Below, in pieces: positions 53,877 through 64,000 of a stretch of DNA of 64,000 nucleotides (the first letter of the stretch is position 1; each line of letters begins with the position of its first letter). The DNA comes from Deltaproteobacteria bacterium (GTDB taxonomy: Bacteria > Myxococcota_A > UBA9160 > SZUA-336). The stretch spans positions 62,001 through 126,000 of the forward strand of contig JAJDAK010000053.1 in NCBI GenBank assembly GCA_029261895.1. Reading direction: 5' to 3'. Under the pieces are notes generated by a model. It searched no databases, had not been told where the DNA came from, and was given only the letters and a program-made list of their open reading frames with translations. Made by a program: the position numbers and the translations under genes.

Positions 53877-54194
53877 TCGAACCTGGTCACCTTCGATGCT
53901 CACGACGTCGAACCGTAGTTCACGATAGCGTGGTAGGGCCTGCGTACTAATCAGTTCCACAGCTGCCCGGCGCAAGCGCCGCCGTTTTTCTCGCCCCACA
54001 GATTCTTCGGGTCGCCCGAAGTCTGCGTTGCGGCGGTATTTGACTTCAACGATGCAGAGGGTGTGTTGTTCAAGCGCTACCAGGTCGATCTCGGCGTAAC
54101 CCAGGTGGAGGTTGCGGGCCAGAATACGGAAACCTTGCGCTTTGAGGTACCGCTCTGCGAGTCTTTCCGCTTGCGCGCCACGAGCACGTGACAT
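53850..54194 (-). CDS. YraN/UPF0102 endonuclease-like protein
   Basis: Protein of 114 residues in the UPF0102 family with the restriction-endonuclease-like core: GAQAERLAERYLKAQGF, then GYAEIDLVAL and CIVEVKYRRN (the E-x-D and E-x-K acid-lysine pattern). A longer frame to 54245 is rejected as it would enter rsmI. Family function is unclear; some members are thought to act in recombination. It overlaps the pseudo-ATPase by 27 bases convergently. Confidence 0.85.
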   Translation of the reverse strand: MSRARGAQAERLAERYLKAQGFRILARNLHLGYAEIDLVALEQHTLCIVEVKYRRNADFGRPEESVGREKRRRLRRAAVELISTQALPRYRELRFDVVSIEGDQVRLIRDAFFA

Positions 54195-54225
54195 TTGGAA
54201 ACTTTCAATCGAAGCGGGTGAGGGT

Positions 54226-57094
<2,869 letters not shown>

Positions 57095-57201
57095 TTACCC
57101 GCCTGCCTGCGCCGAAGTGAAGCTGTCTTGGCTGGCCCGCGTCCACATGTAGGTAGGAAACAAAGGTACACTTTTGGGTAAGTGAATAGCCCTCCTAACC
57201 C

Positions 57202-57213
57202 GATACTGATGGC
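57202..57213 (+). promoter_or_regulatory. Candidate -10 box directly before the histidine kinase start
   Basis: GATACT (57202-57207) lies six bases before the ATG at 57214 with no ribosome site between. The intergenic stretch 57062-57213 holds nothing else I can recognise. Confidence 0.3.
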
Positions 57214-58302
57214 ATGGTAGCCAAAGCCACAGATCTCCCGCGATCACTCCATGCGCTCGAGGATGGCGTGGTGCGTCTCGAGCGGAATATCGTGGTCGCG
57301 GTGAATGACGGTATGGCGCGTCTTACCGGCTTGGTGGCCGATGATCTGATCGGGCGTGAAATCACTGAGATCTTCGCCGATCCCGAGGGCCGGCCGCTTC
57401 GGATCTTGGAAACCAGCGATGCGGTGCGTGTGCGCAACGCTGGGGGCGAGCTGGTCCCGGTCGCGGCGCGTGAACTCGACGATGGTTTGGTGCTCGTGCT
57501 TGATCGCGTTCGCGAACGCCGTTTGGAGCGCGAGGTTTGGCGGCTCACACAGGCGCAGCGCCAGAGTCCAACGGCCGGAAGCGCGCTGGTGACCGAAGAG
57601 TTCGAGAGTTGGATCGAGCACGAGATCAGCACGGCCTCCACTGCGGTTCGCGGCTACCTACGTTTGCTCATCGATGGCAAAGCCGGCGCACTGACGGACG
57701 AACAACGCGGATTCATGCTTGAGGCGCGTCGCGCGAACGATCGGACCTTGACCCTCTTGGCGGACCTCTTGGCGTTGTCCGCGCCCGATGCTGAATCCGG
57801 TTTTCGCATCGTTCGTAAACCGGTGCGCTTTCACGATATTCTCGATGCTGGGCTGGCGGCATGCCGACCGTTTTTCGAAGAACGGTCTGTCACCACGCGA
57901 GTGCTTAGGGATCTCGTCGACCCCACGTTGTACGCAGATCCCGATCGGATCGAGCAGGTGCTGGTCAATTTGCTGACCAACGCCGCGAAGTTTACGAGCT
58001 ACGGTTCCGAGATCGAGATCGAAATCTCGCAGCTTGAGGTCGACGATGTCGACGATCTCGTCGTGACGATTCGCGATCATGGGCCCGGTGTCTCGGCTGA
58101 AGAAGCGGAAGAGATATTTGACGCGTTTGTGCGCGGAGACGCCGCGCGCCAATCAGGCAGTGACGGCAGCGGCCTGGGGCTTGCGGTTGCGCGGCGCATT
58201 TCCGATGCGCATGGCGGAAGTTTACAGGCGATTACGGGGACCGATCGGGGAGAATTTCGCCTGCGGTTGCCGTTGGCGCATCGGGGAAAGATGGATGGCT
58301 AA
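57214..58302 (+). CDS. Soluble sensor histidine kinase
   Basis: Kinase of 362 residues without membrane helices. A PAS-like domain (about 10-100, GLVADDLIGREITEIF) precedes a short HisKA with H136 in IEHEISTASTAVRGYLRLL and a full HATPase: NLLTNAAKF (N252/N256), RDHGPGV (G1), DGSGLGLAVARRI (G2). The H-box differs from the usual SHELRTPL: HEISTAST lacks the proline. It is translated with the next gene (the NtrC-type regulator ATG lies inside its end), so the two form a two-component pair. Confidence 0.88.
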   Translation: MVAKATDLPRSLHALEDGVVRLERNIVVAVNDGMARLTGLVADDLIGREITEIFADPEGRPLRILETSDAVRVRNAGGELVPVAARELDDGLVLVLDRVRERRLEREVWRLTQAQRQSPTAGSALVTEEFESWIEHEISTASTAVRGYLRLLIDGKAGALTDEQRGFMLEARRANDRTLTLLADLLALSAPDAESGFRIVRKPVRFHDILDAGLAACRPFFEERSVTTRVLRDLVDPTLYADPDRIEQVLVNLLTNAAKFTSYGSEIEIEISQLEVDDVDDLVVTIRDHGPGVSAEEAEEIFDAFVRGDAARQSGSDGSGLGLAVARRISDAHGGSLQAITGTDRGEFRLRLPLAHRGKMDG

Positions 58303-59740
58303 GAGCGGTACGAAGACTCGCGCGGTTCCGCAGCGGAAGAAAGTTCTGGTGATCGACGATGCGGAGGTGATCCGCACCTATTTGAAGAACCTACTGCCGA
58401 TGAAAGGGTACGACGTCAGTCTTGCGGAAGACGGTATCCAGGCAATAGAAATGCTGCAGAAGGGTGCTGCGCCCGACGTCATCATCCTAGATGTGATGAT
58501 GCCGAAGATGGATGGTATCGAAACGCTGCGGAAGATCTGCGAGCACGATGCGACGATTCCCGTCATCATGCTTTCCGTGGTCGGTAAAGCGTCTACGATC
58601 GTCGAGGCGATGAATCTCGGGGCGGCCGACTACATCAACAAGCCGTTCGAAGAAGAAGAGCTAGAGATCGCGCTGCAGAAGGTTTTGGAGACCGAAAACC
58701 TCAAGGCCGAGCGCGAAGAGTTGCGCGAGCGGGTGCGCGAACACGAGGAGCGCGAAAAGACGTCGTTCCTCTGGGCGTCAGAGAAAATGACGCGCATCCA
58801 TGAGATTCTCGAGCAGGTCGCAGACGCCGACGTCACCGTGTTGATTCATGGTGAGAGCGGCGTGGGTAAAGAAGTCGTATCGCGCAGCTTGCACGAGCTT
58901 TCCAACCGGAGTTCGGAACGTTTCGTCAAAGTAAACTGTGCTGCCTTGCCAGAGGAGTTGCTCGAGAGCGAACTATTCGGCTATGAGCGGGGCGCGTTTA
59001 CCGGCGCGTCATCGCGCAAACCCGGAAAGTTTGAGCTTGCCGATGCGGGCACCATGTTCCTCGATGAGATCGGTGAGATGAGCGCACCCTTGCAGGCGAA
59101 GTTGCTTCAGGTGCTTCAAGACGGTGAATTTTCCCGTCTCGGTGGTGATGCGGATGTTCGCGTCGATGTGAGGGTCGTCGCGGCGACCAATCGCAATCTC
59201 GAAGAGATGGTCGCGAAAAACACGTTCCGAGAGGACCTCTACTACCGACTCAACGTGGTGAATGTTTGGGTCCCACCGCTGCGCGAACGCCGCGAGGAGA
59301 TCCCCGTGCTCGTGGACTATTTCATTCAGCAGTACAGTCGCCGTTATAAGCGGGAGATTCCGCAGATTAGCGATCGCTTGATGCAGGGCTTCACCAACTA
59401 CCCGTGGCCGGGAAATGTCCGCGAACTCGAAAACATGGTGAAGCGGATTGTGGTGTTGCAGAGCGAAGACACGATCGCGGATGAGATTTTCGGTGGGGCG
59501 ACCCAGACCCCGCAGGCGACGGTCACCAATGTGGAGCGAATGGTGGATGAGGCCGAGGCGTCCGATGAGCCCATCTCGCTGCGAGACATTGGTCGCCGTG
59601 CTGCGCGAGAGGCCGAGCGGGAGGCGTTACGGCGCGTGCTCTATCAGACCAATTGGAATCGCAAGAAGGCCGCCAAGATTCTCGAGGTCAGCTACAAGAC
59701 CCTTCTACAGAAGATCAAAGAGTGCGGTCTCGCCGAATAA
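58295..59740 (+). CDS. Sigma54-dependent response regulator (NtrC family)
   Basis: NtrC-type activator of 481 residues. Receiver with phospho-site D66 (ILDVMMPKMDG) and K116 (NKPF); AAA+ domain with Walker A GESGVGKE (186-193), the sigma54 contact loop GAFTGA (233-238), Walker B FLDEIG and the arginine finger region; Fis-type HTH at about 443-475 (NRKKAAKILEVSYKTLLQKI). It would open sigma54 promoters on phosphorylation by the kinase before it. The start overlaps the kinase stop. The sigma54 promoter 195 bases downstream of its stop makes the exopolysaccharide genes its most likely target. Comparable PrsK/PrsR pairs run XrtA-type exopolysaccharide loci. Confidence 0.94.
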   Translation: MAKSGTKTRAVPQRKKVLVIDDAEVIRTYLKNLLPMKGYDVSLAEDGIQAIEMLQKGAAPDVIILDVMMPKMDGIETLRKICEHDATIPVIMLSVVGKASTIVEAMNLGAADYINKPFEEEELEIALQKVLETENLKAEREELRERVREHEEREKTSFLWASEKMTRIHEILEQVADADVTVLIHGESGVGKEVVSRSLHELSNRSSERFVKVNCAALPEELLESELFGYERGAFTGASSRKPGKFELADAGTMFLDEIGEMSAPLQAKLLQVLQDGEFSRLGGDADVRVDVRVVAATNRNLEEMVAKNTFREDLYYRLNVVNVWVPPLRERREEIPVLVDYFIQQYSRRYKREIPQISDRLMQGFTNYPWPGNVRELENMVKRIVVLQSEDTIADEIFGGATQTPQATVTNVERMVDEAEASDEPISLRDIGRRAAREAEREALRRVLYQTNWNRKKAAKILEVSYKTLLQKIKECGLAE

Positions 59741-59830
59741 TTTCTCACGTCATCTGATAAACCGTCAGAATTCCCAACACTTAGCCTCATCATTGCCGCC
59801 ACGCTGCGGGTCCCCGGGCGCACGCTGCCG

Positions 59831-59897
59831 GTCCGTTTCAGGGTAGAATTCCGGCTCAGGAGAGTCCGGTTTCAGGTTATATGTAGTCCCCTACATA
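59831..59897 (+). promoter_or_regulatory. Upstream repeats, possible enhancer sites for the NtrC-type regulator
   Basis: The 291-base stretch 59741-60031 has no gene. GTCCGTTTCAGG (59831-59842) is repeated as GTCCGGTTTCAGG (59864-59876), start to start 33 bases, about three helical turns. Next come a perfect inverted repeat TATGTAG/CTACATA (59880-59886, 59891-59897, spacer TCCC) and an imperfect hairpin at 59851-59869. The inverted repeat centre lies about 60 bases before the sigma54 -12 element. Each could be the activator binding site. Confidence 0.55.
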
Positions 59898-59935
59898 GTG
59901 GCCCTCTGATTCGGTCGAATCCGGGGCCCTTGCCT

Positions 59936-59951
59936 TGGCACGCTTGTCGCA
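59936..59951 (+). promoter_or_regulatory. Sigma54 (-24/-12) promoter of the exopolysaccharide operon
   Basis: TGGCACG (59936-59942), four bases, TCGCA (59947-59951). The GG and GC elements are ten bases apart as required, and only one base departs from the TGGCACG-N4-TTGCA consensus. A transcription start near 59962 would give a 5' leader of about 70 bases before the chain-length gene. It lies directly downstream of an NtrC-type activator gene. Confidence 0.8.
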
Positions 59952-60031
59952 GGTGAACAGGCCGGATCGATCCCTGTGTAACGCGGAAGTTGCGCGTAGA
60001 CGGACTCCAATCCGGTAGCTGGAGAGGAATG

Positions 60032-61618
60032 ATGGCCAAAACAGATATAGATAATCAGCTTGGATTCAGCCTAGACGAGCTGTGGCGAATCGTATGGCGC
60101 CGCAAATGGTGGCTCGTGGTACCCGCTGTGGTTGGGATGACGGTCGCAGGCGCATTTGCGTTGTTGTTACCGCCAATCTACGAGGCCGAGTCGAAGATTT
60201 TGATCGAGCAGCCGGAAGTCGACCTTGAGCGTCGCGTTGTGGGCACACAGGAACGTGGCTACGAATCCATCAAGCGCATGATTCTATCGCGGGAAAATCT
60301 CGGCAAGATCATTGAAGAGTTCGGTCTCTACAAAGATATGACGCTGCCGCTTTCAGAGAAGGCTGTTGTCTTAGCTGAGAATATTGTGATCGAGCGCTTG
60401 CCGTCGGAAATCGAAGATCCACGTCGGCCGAAGCAGGTCGATGCATTTCGTATTGCGTATCGCAGCAAGCGATCTCAGATCGTGCCGCGTGTTGCTAATC
60501 GCTTGGCGGATATGTTTCGCACCGAGCACTTGCGAATGCGTTCGAAGGAAGCCCAAGCGGGTGTGGAATTTTTCAAAGCCCAGATCGAACAGAAGCAGGC
60601 AGAGTTGGGCGGGGTCAGCGGTGAACTCGCGCTGTATCGTGAAGGTCACTTGGGTGAAATGCCCGAGGCGCTGTCGTCGAACGAACGTATTCTCGATCGA
60701 CTGAATCAGGAGCTGCGCTTGAAACAGGGCGCTCTCTCGACCGCACAAAGTCAGGTGCATATGATTCGTCAGCAGTTGCGCACGGCTCAGACCGACGGCA
60801 AAACCGAACGTGACGACCCGTATCTTCGAAAGACTACGATTGAACTTACTCTCAATAATGAGATCGCCGCGGGCAAGACGGAAAAGCATCCGGATGTGAT
60901 TGCGCTGCGCGCTGAGCTCGTGGAACTCGGTAAAATGCTTGAGAATCGGGATGATTCTGACCGTCCAACCTCGCCGGCAACGGCTGCGCTTGAACGTGAG
61001 CTCCGCAATTACGTGGTCGAAGTGGAGGTCTACCAGCACGATATTGAGACCGTTAATGCCGCGATCCTGCAGTACGAGGAACGAATCGCGAATACCCCTG
61101 CCCATACCGCGGTCGTTACCAGCCTCATTAAGCGCTATGAGCATTTGCAAGAGGCCGTGCGCACCGTGCAGCTTCGGCTCAACGAAGCCGAGCTCAAGCA
61201 TAAGATGGAAACACGAGAACTCGGCGAGCGGTTCCGAATTTTTGAATCTGCCGTCGTACCCGAAAGTCCCGTCAGTCCGAATCGCCCGCTTTGGTTCGTG
61301 GTCGGAACGGTTCTTGGCGTCCTGATGGGCCTTCTACTGTTGATCGTTCGCGAAAGTGCAGACACGAGTTTCCACACCGCGCATGACCTTCAAGAAGCTT
61401 TGGATTTGCCTGTGTTGGCATCCGTGCCGCTGATTGAGACCGCTCGTGCACGCAAAGGTGCCGGCGCTGGGTTGAAGCGCTGGGCAGGTCGGGCCGCGAT
61501 AGTCGTTCTGCTACTGGCCGGCGCCGCAGCGGCAGTCATCTATCTGAATGACGGTGTAGAGATCGATTTGCGAAACGTGATGCCTGAAGCCAAGGGAGAA
61601 CTGAAGAGCGATGTATAA
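60032..61618 (+). CDS. Exopolysaccharide chain-length determinant (Wzz/GumC-like, XrtA type)
   Basis: Polysaccharide co-polymerase of 528 residues. Membrane helices lie near residues 25-45 (WWLVVPAVVGMTVAGAFALL) and 430-450; between them is a long coiled-coil periplasmic part. Unusually, a third hydrophobic segment follows (about 490-510, AAIVVLLLAGAAAAVIYL) and the protein ends in an acidic-basic tail without a kinase domain. It controls polymer length and export. GGAG at 60021-60024 favours the ATG at 60032 over that at 60029. The next gene overlaps by 8 bases. Confidence 0.85.
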   Translation: MAKTDIDNQLGFSLDELWRIVWRRKWWLVVPAVVGMTVAGAFALLLPPIYEAESKILIEQPEVDLERRVVGTQERGYESIKRMILSRENLGKIIEEFGLYKDMTLPLSEKAVVLAENIVIERLPSEIEDPRRPKQVDAFRIAYRSKRSQIVPRVANRLADMFRTEHLRMRSKEAQAGVEFFKAQIEQKQAELGGVSGELALYREGHLGEMPEALSSNERILDRLNQELRLKQGALSTAQSQVHMIRQQLRTAQTDGKTERDDPYLRKTTIELTLNNEIAAGKTEKHPDVIALRAELVELGKMLENRDDSDRPTSPATAALERELRNYVVEVEVYQHDIETVNAAILQYEERIANTPAHTAVVTSLIKRYEHLQEAVRTVQLRLNEAELKHKMETRELGERFRIFESAVVPESPVSPNRPLWFVVGTVLGVLMGLLLLIVRESADTSFHTAHDLQEALDLPVLASVPLIETARARKGAGAGLKRWAGRAAIVVLLLAGAAAAVIYLNDGVEIDLRNVMPEAKGELKSDV

Positions 61619-62522
61619 CTCGTACTTCGGTTTGCGTGCGGATCCGTTTCGGGTCAATCCCGATCCGCGATTCCTCTACCTATCCGAGAGCCATAAAGAG
61701 GCACTCGCGACGCTGGTGTACGCGGTACAGCAGCGCAAGGGTTTCAACGTGATCACCGGCGAAGTGGGCACGGGAAAGACCACAATTCTAAACGCGCTCT
61801 TGCAGAAGCTTGATCCAGCTGTCCAGACTGCGTACGTCTTTAATACCGCTCTCAGCGTCGATGATTTCTTTAGCTATCTCTTCGAAGAGCTAGAGCTGGA
61901 AAAAGTGGAGCCGTTTCAAAAGAGCGCGGCGCTTCATCGCTTGAACCATTACTTGATCGAGCGATTGAAGAACGGGAAACAGACGCTGCTTATTATCGAT
62001 GAAGCACAGAATCTTTCCACGGTGCTGCTCGAAGAAATTCGGATGCTGTCGAACCTCGAGACGCCGCAGTCCAAGTTGCTACAGATCGTGCTCGTGGGTC
62101 AGCCGGAGCTTGCTGAGAAACTGGAGCGATCCGAATTGCGCCAATTGCGCCAGCGCGTGGAGCTATGGCATCGCATTCGACCGCTGACGATCAGCGAAAC
62201 CGCGGAGTACATTCGCGAACGACTGATGATCGCAGGCCATATTGATGGGGAAATTTTCACCAAGTCGGCGATGCGTTCGGTGCATCGATATTCGAACGGC
62301 ATCCCACGAATGATCAACGTGATATGCGACAACGCGCTTCTCGTTGCATTTTGTCGCGAAGCGGCAGGCGTAGTTCCGGGAATTGTGAATGAAGCCGCAA
62401 AAGATTTGGGATATGAAGGTCTGGAACCGGTGTCAAAGCCGGAACCCAAGGTAGAGTCGCGAGCAGGATTGATGCGGAGGGTGCGGTCCTGGTGGCGTCC
62501 AAATCGAGAGATGGGCGCGTAA
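61611..62522 (+). CDS. XrtA-associated ExeA-like AAA ATPase
   Basis: ATPase of 303 residues. MYNSYFGLRADPFRVNPDPRF start (landmarks FGLRADPF, NPDP) is typical of the ExeA-like family linked to PEP-CTERM exopolysaccharide loci. Walker A GEVGTGKT (50-57), Walker B LLIIDEAQNL (D130, E131) and a sensor segment NLETPQSKLLQIVLVGQPEL (landmark VGQPEL) are complete. A C-terminal peptide is basic. It may drive assembly or export of polymer or enzymes. It overlaps the chain-length gene by 8 bases. Confidence 0.9.
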   Translation: MYNSYFGLRADPFRVNPDPRFLYLSESHKEALATLVYAVQQRKGFNVITGEVGTGKTTILNALLQKLDPAVQTAYVFNTALSVDDFFSYLFEELELEKVEPFQKSAALHRLNHYLIERLKNGKQTLLIIDEAQNLSTVLLEEIRMLSNLETPQSKLLQIVLVGQPELAEKLERSELRQLRQRVELWHRIRPLTISETAEYIRERLMIAGHIDGEIFTKSAMRSVHRYSNGIPRMINVICDNALLVAFCREAAGVVPGIVNEAAKDLGYEGLEPVSKPEPKVESRAGLMRRVRSWWRPNREMGA

Positions 62523-62540
62523 CGAGGGAGCTGAAAGCTG

Positions 62541-63362
62541 ATGGGTAAAATTCACGACGCACTTCAGAAGGCAGAGGCGGAACGAGCCAGGCTCGGCGAT
62601 GCCACGCATGATGCCATGGCGGAAACTGCCGCGGGTACACCGCGCCCGTCAAATTTGGCGGCGGCGGTGGAGCCGGGTATTGCACGGGTCGAAGCTGCAC
62701 GACATTCACAGCTTCTACTCGCGGGTAATGATACTCCCGTTAGCGAAGAGTATCGAACGCTTCGCGCGCGCATTCAGTCGCTGCGCCGCCAGCGCTCGAT
62801 GCAGACCATCGTAGTCACCAGCGCGCTACCCGGCGAGGGTAAGTCGACGACGGCTTCAAATCTTGCGGTTTCGATGGGTTTGGAACGTGAAGCTCGGACC
62901 TGTTTGATCGATTGTGATCTGCGCACCCCAAGTATTCACCAGACGCTCTTCGATACCCCCGATGCTGGCATCGTTGAAGTGCTTGATGCGGATGCGAAGC
63001 TGGACGATGCGCTAGTACGAATCCCCGACACGCGACTCTGGTTGTTGACCGTTCGTGGCTTGTCCAATCAACCTTCGGAACTATTGGGATCACGCAAGAT
63101 GGCGGAGCTCCTCACGGAGTTGCGGACACGTTTCGACACGATCTTGATCGATGCACCTCCCGTGCTCGGATTACCGGATGCCACCACATTGGTGGATCTC
63201 TGTGATGCCGTGTTGATGGTCGTCGGAGCCGGGGATGCTTCACGCAGCGAAATCGAGAGTGCGCTCGAGCGTATTGATGGATCGAAGGTGATCGGCGCGG
63301 TGTTTAACCGAGCGCCTGAAAGTTCGTCACCTTACGGTGGGTACGCGCAGAGGACGCGCTAG
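62541..63362 (+). CDS. Tyrosine autokinase (CpsD/CapB-like, XrtA type)
   Basis: Bacterial tyrosine kinase domain of 273 residues. Walker A SALPGEGKSTTASNL (K101), Walker A' CLIDCDLRTPS (D124, D126) and Walker B DTILIDAPPVLG are present. The C-terminal tail ends SSPYGGYAQRTR; Y265 and Y268 are the probable autophosphorylation sites, fewer than in Wzc-type clusters. It works with the separate chain-length protein to control polymer length. RBS GAGGGAG at 62524-62530. Confidence 0.9.
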   Translation: MGKIHDALQKAEAERARLGDATHDAMAETAAGTPRPSNLAAAVEPGIARVEAARHSQLLLAGNDTPVSEEYRTLRARIQSLRRQRSMQTIVVTSALPGEGKSTTASNLAVSMGLEREARTCLIDCDLRTPSIHQTLFDTPDAGIVEVLDADAKLDDALVRIPDTRLWLLTVRGLSNQPSELLGSRKMAELLTELRTRFDTILIDAPPVLGLPDATTLVDLCDAVLMVVGAGDASRSEIESALERIDGSKVIGAVFNRAPESSSPYGGYAQRTR

Positions 63363-63982
63363 TGGAACCGCGGGCGCAACCCCTCGCGCCCGCCCGACTG
63401 GCTGCGCCGGCCATCCGCATTGAGGATTGGCTGCTTGCGGTGGTGTTTGGGTTATTGCCTGTCCTGGGCCTCGTGCTGTCGGTGGGTGATGCACTGACGT
63501 GGCTCGGAGTGGGTGCGTTACTTTGGGTGGGGCATCGTGCACCGATGGCTACGCCGATGCGCCAGGCTTATCGATCCATGGGAATTACCGCGATACTGGT
63601 TCTTCTCTGCCTTTTCCTGCCGGTTTTGGAATCAGCCGAAGCGTTGCCGGGCGAAGCTCTCGTACGCGGGTTGCGGCTCGCGTTGCTCGGCATCTTTCTC
63701 GTCGGGTTGTTTCGACGAGACTTTGAATCGACCGATCGAACGCGCCGCACGGATTTTGGAATGGCTGTCGTCGGAGGTCTGGTTGCGTTGGGCTGGTTCT
63801 ATCTACACCGCAGCGGTGAACTCGCGGCGGCGCATTACCTGGCGCAAACGGTGCTGTCGCTCGGCCTTGTGTACGGAATTCGTCGCGTGCATCTCGGTCG
63901 GAGCCAGGCGCTTCCGTTACTCACTCGAACCGCATTGATCGGCATTTGGGGTGCTGTAATTGTCGCGGTTCTCCGTGCCTAG
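63362..63982 (+). CDS. Hypothetical polytopic membrane protein of the exopolysaccharide locus
   Basis: Unrecognised protein of 206 residues with about six membrane helices (starting near 22-45, 47-58, 72-90, 105-120, 132-150 and 185-205). The GTG start overlaps the kinase stop by one base (TAGTG). It has no motif I can name. Given its position it may help polymerise or export the polysaccharide. A second ATG pair at 63995 and 63998 marks the probable start of the next gene, which leaves the window. Confidence 0.6.
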   Translation: MEPRAQPLAPARLAAPAIRIEDWLLAVVFGLLPVLGLVLSVGDALTWLGVGALLWVGHRAPMATPMRQAYRSMGITAILVLLCLFLPVLESAEALPGEALVRGLRLALLGIFLVGLFRRDFESTDRTRRTDFGMAVVGGLVALGWFYLHRSGELAAAHYLAQTVLSLGLVYGIRRVHLGRSQALPLLTRTALIGIWGAVIVAVLRA

Positions 63983-64000
63983 TCGGTAAGTCTTATGATG

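Noticed and set aside
59741..59930. Intrinsic terminator after the NtrC-type regulator
   Set aside because: GC-rich stretches and imperfect hairpins exist but no stable stem followed by a T-run.

Overview
This 64 kb window is a compact, moderately GC-rich stretch of chromosome from a Gram-negative bacterium. No rRNA, tRNA, insertion sequence, phage or CRISPR array is visible. The mix is an MlaE/F/D lipid transporter, an XrtA-type exopolysaccharide operon, sigma54 control, several acyl-CoA dehydrogenases, an F420-type luciferase-like oxidoreductase, an AGPS-like ether-lipid enzyme, an aldehyde ferredoxin oxidoreductase and paired haem enzymes. This suggests a heterotroph of the former Deltaproteobacteria (Myxococcota or Binatota-like). 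That placement is an inference from gene content; no marker tree was made.

Layout. 1-7.6 kb: a surface-glycan island with CMP-nonulosonate activation and synthesis (neuA-HAD fusion, neuB), a flippase-like membrane protein, two methyltransferases, a DUF354 protein and a DegT aminotransferase. 7.7-15.2 kb: metallophosphoesterase, SDR, ArsM-like methyltransferase, nitroreductase, HAD phosphatase, TerB-like protein and a pair of acyl-CoA dehydrogenases. 15.4-21.7 kb: an orphan hybrid histidine kinase facing a hemE-hemN-hemG operon. 21.7-29.9 kb: LLM oxidoreductase and sirtuin, alpha/beta hydrolase and PlsC-like acyltransferase, AGPS-like enzyme and acyl-CoA dehydrogenase, Pit phosphate transporter with its DUF47 partner. 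29.9-35.8 kb: thiS-thiG-thiE running directly into three tandem HtrA-type proteases. 35.8-40.7 kb: alr, mlaE, mlaF, mlaD and a secreted tryptophan-proline repeat protein, every junction but one overlapping by one base. 40.7-42.9 kb: a MoaD-like carrier and a tungsten-type aldehyde oxidoreductase. 42.9-49.2 kb: purD, a TsaC-like gene, DUF1015 and a giant winged-helix/ATPase/TPR regulator. 49.2-57.1 kb: DciA-like protein, small zinc-ribbon protein, rpsP-khpA-rimM-trmD-rplS, a membrane pseudo-ATPase, yraN, rsmI and ligA. 57.2-64 kb: histidine kinase and NtrC-type regulator, then a sigma54 promoter and the exopolysaccharide genes.

The most notable points are: (a) a strong sigma54 promoter with upstream repeats between the NtrC-type regulator and the exopolysaccharide genes it probably controls; (b) a coiled-coil membrane protein that looks like a YhaN/SMC ATPase with both ATP-binding motifs eroded, sitting where rnhB is usually found; (c) a secreted WP-repeat protein translationally coupled to the Mla transporter; (d) nine of nine convergent gene pairs abutting or overlapping, leaving no room for ordinary terminators; and (e) several genes whose promoter -10 box lies 6-8 bases before the start codon, suggesting leaderless transcripts.
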